Part shown: positions 57,839-64,000 of the stretch, piece by piece
Layout of the letters: every line of letters starts with the position of its first letter
How positions within the stretch are numbered: position 1 is the first letter of the stretch
DNA from: Craterostigma plantagineum
Taxonomy: Eukaryota > Streptophyta > Magnoliopsida > Lamiales > Linderniaceae
NCBI GenBank assembly: GCA_027422505.1
Contig: JAPQWV010000301.1
Coordinates: 124,001 to 188,000, forward strand
DNA: 64,000 nucleotides
Direction: 5' to 3'
Made by a program: the position numbers and the translations under genes
Notes under the pieces: generated by a model
What the model was told of the DNA's origin: nothing
Seen by the model: the letters and a program-made list of their open reading frames with translations, nothing else
The model's database searches: none

Positions 57839-58054
57839 TGTTATAAAATATTTAACTTTATAACTAATTAGTAATATATATTTATTATGGTATGATAGAT
57901 TGGATAAGAGAGGAATAGACGTAATGAACGTATGTGAAGCTTTTCACAAAATTCATCTACACATTACAAATGAGTGCAATGCCTATCTATTGGCAAAATG
58001 GGATCTAAAAAAATTTAATGTTGGTATGGACAACCATACTATTCATTTATAACA
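57839..58054 (-). repeat. 5' LTR of Copia-2
   Basis: 216 bases, the partner of 29610-29825. GGTAG at 58055-58059 is the right target repeat. Confidence 0.92.
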
Positions 58055-58191
58055 GGTAGGTAAATTAACAACATATTTCAATAAAAAAGGCAAAAGGACC
58101 ACACTTTGTAAACATTTATTAAAAAAGGGACCCAGGTACGATAGCAGAGCAGCCACCGTAACTAAGTTTGCTAACGGAACACATCCGAGGA

Positions 58192-58979
58192 AAAGCACAA
58201 CATCGTCTGCAATAAATAATGCTTCCTTTCTTCCTCAATACAAGTCGTTTTAGAATTAATTTGTCTTTAAATATCAATCGTTCCAGTTTTCAAGAAAAAA
58301 TATTAACTTTTCCAGTTTTACCTCTTATTTTAGATAGAAATTGTTAAATTTAAATAAGATTTAATTATTCGTAATGGAGATACGTTATATATTAATTTTA
58401 ATATGCGTTTACGGCGTACTATCTGCAAACGATTTGTATTAAAAACATGTCGGTTGGTAAAAATCTCAGTACAAAAGATAGGGATCATGGGAAATAATTT
58501 CCCATTTTTTTATTCAGAACAATAAATATATATTCACATACATAAACTTCACCTAAATAAAGCCTTTTTCATATGCATCAATATCGGTCCAAGTATGTGT
58601 CGCTTTCTCGATGAAAGAAATATGTATCATCTTCACGACTCGGGACAAGGCGTACAGTACACAATCGCCATTTAAAAATTTATAAGATAGCTATATTTTC
58701 CTTTTCAACCGATATTCAACTCTTACATAATAATCAAAGGCCAAGCATGTAAAGCATGATAAATAATTACGTGGACGAGATTTGAACCGTACCTGCCAAC
58801 ATAAATGTGCGCAACGAGCTTTCCATTAAAAATGAGAACAAACAAAACGCCAAAAAGAGGGGGATTTTTTCAGAAGTTTCAAGAGAACACTGTAAGCATA
58901 TTCATTTGCTACACGTAATTCATACGAACATAATCCATGATCTTTAAACAACACAATTCTCATGATATACATGATAATA
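58192..58979. other. AT-rich DNA between the duplicated segment and Copia-3
   Basis: No gene recognised on either strand. Part may belong to the Copia-3 LTR, whose outer edge cannot be placed without a second copy. Confidence 0.4.
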
Positions 58980-59258
58980 AATAATAAACACTAACCTTGA
59001 CTCATCTTGGCGATTCGAGAAGACGTAAGTCGCGTTTCTCTCCCTTTACACTCTTTTATTTATTTTCTGATGGATGAAGAATATGATAAGTTAGTGTGGA
59101 GAGAGGACCGACCTAATCTATTTATAGAGTTACATTCCATCAATGTAGGGGTAGTTAATATCTCTTTAGACCAATAGGAATTAAGCCCAATTAATTAATT
59201 ATTAAACCTTGATAATAAATGGGTGATAACGTGGGTCATAACTTACATTCTCCCACTT
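58980..59258 (-). repeat. Copia-3 polypurine tract and 3' LTR
   Basis: In sense, AAGTGGGAGAA (59258-59248) precedes the LTR start TGTAAGTTATGACCCACG (from 59247 down). A TATAAATAG box lies near 59126-59134 on the plus coordinates. The LTR end was not determined. Confidence 0.65.
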
Positions 59259-59641
59259 GGCCGGCGTAATATAATTTTACGGTTTAATAATCATAATTTC
59301 CGTAATATGCATACTAAATTCCGTCATAAATTAATAATTCCTTTCATCGCTATTAAGCTTAAAGCTAACAAGGATCATAGCGGTTGTATGCCATTGTAAC
59401 GACACAGTCCCTTCCATGTATCACAGTATCAGCTCTACACTCAACATGATCTTAATGAGATATATCGTAATGGTCCACATTATTGTCTTAGCTACAGACT
59501 CACCCTGTTGCGTTAATTCTTTAATGTATACATACAATTGATAATTAAAACAGGATGCATTTATTATCAGAAACATAATATTGAGCTCAGAGTGTCAAAT
59601 ACATAGTCAAAATAAGAAACATAAAACCACCGTAACATCAA

Positions 59642-60912
59642 TTAGGGCCCTTCATAATGCCCATTCTTTCAACATGTTCATTAAATAATTTTGGTGGTAA
59701 TCCTTTCGTCAGTGGATCTGCAATCATAAGCTTGGTGCTTATGTGCTCGATTAACACTTGTTGTTTCTTAACTTCTTCTTTAACGGCAAAGTATTTAAGC
59801 TCCATATGCTTAGCACCCTATGAGTACTTATCGTTTTTAGAGAAGAACACTGCTGCGGAATTGTCACAATAAATTTTAAGCGGCTTGGCTATACTGTCGA
59901 CTGTGCCAAGACCAGAAATAAAATTCCGCAGCCATAATCCTTGAACTGTAGCCTCAAAGCATGCTACAAATTCAGCTTCCATTGTTGATGCAGCAATAAC
60001 AGACTGCTTCGAACTTTTCCATGAAATAGCTCCCTCAGCTAATAGGAACAAATAGCCGAATGTTGACTTTCTTGAATCAACGCATCCGGCATAATCTGAA
60101 TCTGAATAGCCGATAACTTCCAAGAGATTTGATCTTCTGTACGTGAGCATATGATCTTTTGTTACTTGCAGATACCTTAAGACTTTCTTTGCAGCTTTCC
60201 AATGATCCATTCCTGGGTTACTTTGATATCTGCCCAACATCCCGACAGCGAAACTAATGTCGGGTCTAGTACACGTTTGAGCATCCATTAGACTGCCAAC
60301 GACAGATGCATAAGGAATCCGTTCCATTTCATTACGCTCTAATTCATTCTTTGACATTGCATAAGGCTGAATTTGTCCCCTTTCTGAATTGGCGCAACAC
60401 TTGATGAGCACTTTTCCATATTAAATCTTTCAAGAACCTTATTAGTATATGCTTTATGAGACAATCCCAACAATCCATGTGACCTATCACGGTATATTTC
60501 AATACCTATCACAAAGGATGCCTCACCCATATCTTTCATTTCGAAGTTCTTAGACAGGAACCTTTTAGTCTCATGTAGTAAACATAAATCATTAGTAGCG
60601 AGCAAAATGTCATCAACATACAAAATTAATATTATATACTTGCTCCAACTGATCTTCAGATATATACATCGATCAACGATGTTTTCTTTAAATCCGAAGG
60701 AGGTAATGGTATCATTAAATTTCAAGTACATTGCCGCGGAGCTTGTTTCAGTCCGTATATCGACTTCTTAAGTTTACACACCATACGTTCTTTTCCTTTA
60801 ATAGAGAAACCTTCACGTTGGTCCATATAAACTTCCTCCTCTAAATTTCCATTAAGGAATGCCGTTTTCACATCCATTTGATGAAGCTCTAAGTCATAAT
60901 GAGCTACCAATG
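59642..60912 (-). pseudogene. Copia-3 RT (C-terminal half) and RNase H
   Basis: Sense frames: [20 protein letters not shown] and YGLKQAPRQ (60919-60722); ILYVDDILLATNDL with an intact YVDD box and FEMKDMGEASFVIGIEIYRD (60731-60339); CTRPDISFAVGMLGRYQ, GYSDSDYAGCVDSRKSTFGY and STMEAEFVACFEA (60411-59818). A stop after KNDKYS is followed in frame by an RNase H ending (ADPLTKGLPPKLFNEHV) to the final stop at 59642. Two shifts and one stop inactivate it. Confidence 0.87.
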
Positions 60913-61650
60913 CCGGCACATATTAGGTGGTACGAACCATCACATGATAGGCAGTATAAACCGAACCAAGCTAGTCGGAAAAACCGAACCAAGCTAATCG
61001 GATAAACCGAACCAAGCTTGTCGAATCAACCGAACCAAGCTAGCCGGATAAAAAAATCTAATATGCCACCGTTGGAATTCGAAATCTGGACCTCCCATCA
61101 CTTAGATTTGACGGTATTCCGCAAAACCAGTCGGACTATGGCATTTTGTTGTATATTGTATATCTATTTTAAATTTGTATAATATTGTTATAAATATGAA
61201 ATAAAATTATTATACCTTAATTATGCCCGTAAATCTTCGGTAGAAATTAGCGTCGTCGGCGGGGATCGGCGTTGTCGGTAGAGCCTCGTGCTGATAACGT
61301 GTTATAAAATATTTAACTTTATAACTAATTAGTAATATATATTTATTATGGTATGATAGATTGGATAAGAGAGGACTAGACGTAATGAACGTATGTGAAG
61401 CTTTCACAAAATTCATCTACACATTACAAATGAGTGCAATGCCTATCGATTGGCAAAATGGGATCTAACAAAATTTAATGTTGGTATGGACATCCACACT
61501 ATTCATTTATAACAGGTAGGTAAATTAACAACATATTTCAATAAAAAGGCAAAAGGATCACACGTTGTAAACATTTATTAAAAAAGGGACCGAGTTACGA
61601 TAGCAGAGCAGCCACCGTAACTAAGTTTGCTAACGGAACACATCCGAGGA
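60913..61650. repeat. 738-bp duplicated segment, copy B
   Basis: Second copy of 57454-58191: leader with 4x23-bp repeat (60960-61051), tRNA-like segment (61064-61143), LTR (61300-61514), GGTAG and host flank ending CACATCCGAGGA. It abuts Copia-3 RT directly at 60912. Confidence 0.92.
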
Positions 61651-64000
61651 TGCGGCGCCCCTGACTCCTACCGCCCATTCTTACTACTATTTTATGTGAC
61701 TGCATGTGATATAATTGAAATCTATATACGAAAATGCGTACAAAATTTTTTCCTTTTATATAAAGGAAATTCTTCTGTACAGTGCAAAACATTTCTAGGA
61801 CATAAATACATAGGTGAGTGCGCATGCGTGTTCAAAATAATCTATTGGCCCGCCACTCAGGTCACATCCATGTACACACTGCCACCTCAAAAGTCCTCCA
61901 GAAGCTTCAAAATTTGGCCTCGCCTTCGTAAAGATCACGTACCGTGATCCCGTGAACCTACAACACATAAATACGTGGAATGAGCTTATAAAGCTCAGTA
62001 AGTGAAAGCCATGCATGCCGTGCACGTGTCCTAAATTCGCAAAGGCATCCGCGCCAATGCTCCCTAGACCTCATATTTTTCCTTGTCTTGTCTTGTCATG
62101 TAGGGCCCTCGGCTAGCTTGCTATGCACCATCATGGAGCTCGAATCCACTAGGGATAAATAAATATAAGTGGCAATACCCACTCAAGGGAGGCTAACCCT
62201 AGGGCGCCTTTTCTGTCCCAAGGTGGTTTCATACGCCACGCGGACGCTTCACACTGGTAGCCAAATCTGAGGTAGTCAACACCAGAGGTACCCTCGGTGT
62301 CGCTTACTCCCTCAGCTCGCACCCTCCAGGTTTCACGACCCGCCATGAGGGCATTAGCCCTAAAATCATGTCTTGCCTTGTACATGTCATGTCTTAACGG
62401 TAGCGCCATACGACGTCACCATGGTAGCATAGAAGAGCCGTGACTCAACTGTGAATCGACATCAGACGCCCATATCGGCGAATCTTTATCGCTCTCAGGC
62501 GATCGTATATTATGCACGCTCTCATTTCCTGCCTTTTGTACTAAACGTGCGTGCATATGCTTATGTCATGAATATGCGTGTCATGCCATTATATCATGTA
62601 ATTAAATCATGCGTGTCATATAACGCAAATAATTCACGTAGTAAGTCACATAAAATCATAGAAACAAATAACACATAATTATGTGTTGTAGTTGGGACTT
62701 CCACTTACCTGATATCCTTAGCTATTAAATTTATCGTACGGTAAGTCGTAAATCTTCAAACCCTAAATATAGAAACATATAAAATTAGGGTTTGTTAGTC
62801 TAATTTTATTTTACGAAATTGGCTTAATTTGAAAACCCTAGTTTTGATTTCTATAAATTTCGAAACCCTAAAATTTAGAATTCAACTTAAACTGAAAAAT
62901 ATCATTTCAGATATAGATCTCGATATAGTATGTAAGATTTCGATATAGACATTAAAGGTAAATCTCGGCATCACTCAAAAATAAACCTCGACATCATACA
63001 TACTACAATAGACCAAAAATCTCGACATTTTATACTAGCCTTCATATTAAACCTCGATATTATTCCAACTAAAATATCATGATGTCGAGATAAAATCTTC
63101 ATATTGTATAGCTAAAGATGTCGAGATTTACATGGGAATTATAAATAAGATGTCGAAGCTATATATCGAAATAATAACAACATGTCGAGATTACATGTTA
63201 AACTTATAATAATTATCGATATCAACATAGCTCGAGTTTCATTCTACCAATTAACATGACTTCGAAGTGTGTTTGCAGGGACATGTAAAATCTCGACATT
63301 TCAAGTTATAATAATTATCGAGATACAGAACATTGATATGTCATATAAAGATTTCATTAGATATCGAAGCATACAACTTTGACATTCAACTCTCATTTAA
63401 TTCGACACAGCAAATACATCACGGTATGGTGTGAGATGATCTCGAGACATATCTGTCGACATCATAAATAATTGTCGAGATTGTAATCTGAAAATTCCAT
63501 CTTTCACTCGAGATTTTCGATTAAACTCTCTTATTTTTCAAGAACAGTTTAAAGCTTGTTTAAACCTTATTAAAATCCTAAAATAGCTAGTAAAACCCTA
63601 CTTTAAAACCTGAAATTATATACTATTGAACTGCTAAATATCTTAACCTGCTTATAAACGAAAATATGAACTTAAAGTAAGGAATTATACCAATTCCCAA
63701 GCTTAGAAGAACTTCAGTTTCGACTTCCTCCTCTCTTTGTTCTCTGAATGCTTGTTTTTAAGGGTTTTCATATGGGTTAATTGATAAAATAGCACGTTGC
63801 CTTATCTTATCTTAGAGGTTGCGTGAATTGTTAAACAAATGACATCAACTTATTATTTGGTAGTTCTTATCCTATCGTGGTGTGATATTATTACACTATA
63901 TATTTTCTTTGCAGCTAAAAATTCATGGATTATCTCACCTTAGTTTTCGTTTTGAAGAATACCCTAGAATTTAGTATTCCAATGTCTCGACATCTTTTTC
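61651..64000. other. Right-hand flank without recognised gene
   Basis: No supported ORF; frames of 60-106 codons overlap on both strands without known motifs. An 86-codon minus frame (62149-62409) has mixed composition. GAGCTTATAAAGCTC near 61983 is a 6-bp inverted repeat. Several AAACCCTA telo-box-like words occur at 62757-62880. On the minus strand CAGGTAAGTGG (near 62702-62712) is a perfect splice donor consensus, but no exon could be attached. Confidence 0.4.
62905..63560. repeat. ATCTCGACAT/ATGTCGAGAT motif cluster
   Basis: About 18 variants of ATCTCGACAT and its complement in roughly 650 bases of AT-rich DNA, for example near 62995, 63020, 63085, 63115, 63180, 63290 and 63470. The spacing is irregular, so it is not a simple tandem repeat. 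Confidence 0.75.

Larger units (their letters stand above)
29610..58054 (-). mobile_element. Copia-2: outer copia element of the nested stack
   Basis: Two LTRs of 216 bases each, 28 kb apart, flanked by a perfect GGTAG repeat (29605-29609 and 58055-58059). It has a polypurine tract AAGGGGGAG before the 3' LTR, and CGTTATCAGCACGA after the 5' LTR as a primer-site-like sequence. Gag to RT lies at 53654-57209 and the RNase H end at 29965-30360. The piece between (about 250 codons of RT and RNase H) is missing where Copia-1 sits. The LTRs differ at about a dozen positions by eye. Confidence 0.88.
57454..58191. repeat. 738-bp duplicated segment, copy A
   Basis: Covers part of the Copia-2 leader, the whole 5' LTR, the target repeat and 132 bases of host flank, ending CACATCCGAGGA. 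It recurs in the same orientation at 60913-61650 with scattered differences. Because host flank is included, this is a DNA duplication after Copia-2 inserted, not a second insertion. Confidence 0.92.
58980..60912 (-). mobile_element. Copia-3: 3' remnant of another copia element
   Basis: Holds the second half of RT, RNase H, a polypurine tract and an LTR start, in minus orientation. Its upstream part is cut at 60912 where copy B of the duplication begins. The LTR edge at 59247 is firm; the outer edge near 58980 is approximate. Confidence 0.75.

Noticed and set aside
62149..62409. 86-codon minus frame as a host gene
   Set aside because: No recognised domain, no supporting splice or promoter context, and a neighbouring composition shift suggests repeat DNA.

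Overview
The window is nuclear DNA from a flowering plant, almost certainly a eudicot and probably an asterid. The signs are spliced plant-type genes, a plant CYP96A-like P450, and layers of Ty1/copia and Athila-like Ty3/gypsy LTR retrotransposons whose priming sites match plant tRNA-iMet and tRNA-Asp. More than 80% of the 64 kb is retrotransposon. There are two host genes: an apparently intact three-exon APC13 (BONSAI) gene at 14314-15160, and a CYP96A-like P450 at 15470-16864 whose 5' end has been lost to a retrotransposon LTR. The two converge tail to tail.

Layout. (1) 1-13683: the 3' part of a plus-strand copia element (Copia-5; 3' LTR 13369-13683) carrying a large extra ORF (aORF). An Angela/BARE-like copia (Copia-4, 3135-12326) sits inside the aORF, flanked by a 5-bp target duplication with one mismatch. 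(2) 13684-16863: the host island with APC13 and the truncated P450. (3) 16864-29236: Gypsy-1, plus strand, Athila-like, with a truncated 5' LTR, decayed gag-pol and a separate 3' ORF (ORF2). (4) 29610-58054: Copia-2, minus strand, with matching LTRs and a perfect GGTAG target duplication. It contains Copia-1 (30361-53653, minus strand, also with an aORF). Copia-1 in turn contains Gypsy-2 (38651-46289, plus strand, gag-protease only, perfect GCATC target duplication), so the elements are nested three deep. (5) 57454-61650: a 738-bp segment (Copia-2 leader, LTR and host flank) is present twice, separated by a minus-strand copia remnant (Copia-3). (6) 61651-64000: sequence with no recognised gene, ending in a cluster of TCGA-centred motifs.

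Three patterns stand out. First, two copia elements with different LTRs carry the same kind of long sense-strand ORF after pol, ending at the polypurine tract. Second, the extra 3' ORF of Gypsy-1 is preceded by a block resembling the LTR promoter: GTCACGGCCGTGAC palindromes, a TATA-like box and the same downstream motif. Copia-1 likewise has the same TCGA-rich motif field before gag and before its aORF. Both suggest separate internal promoters for the extra genes, which is an inference. Third, the gypsy LTRs contain tandem units built on the 14-bp palindrome, and the break that joined Gypsy-1 to the P450 lies immediately beside one of these palindromes.

All assignments come from reading sequence and translations by eye. 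No database search was run. Lineage names for the transposons are provisional.
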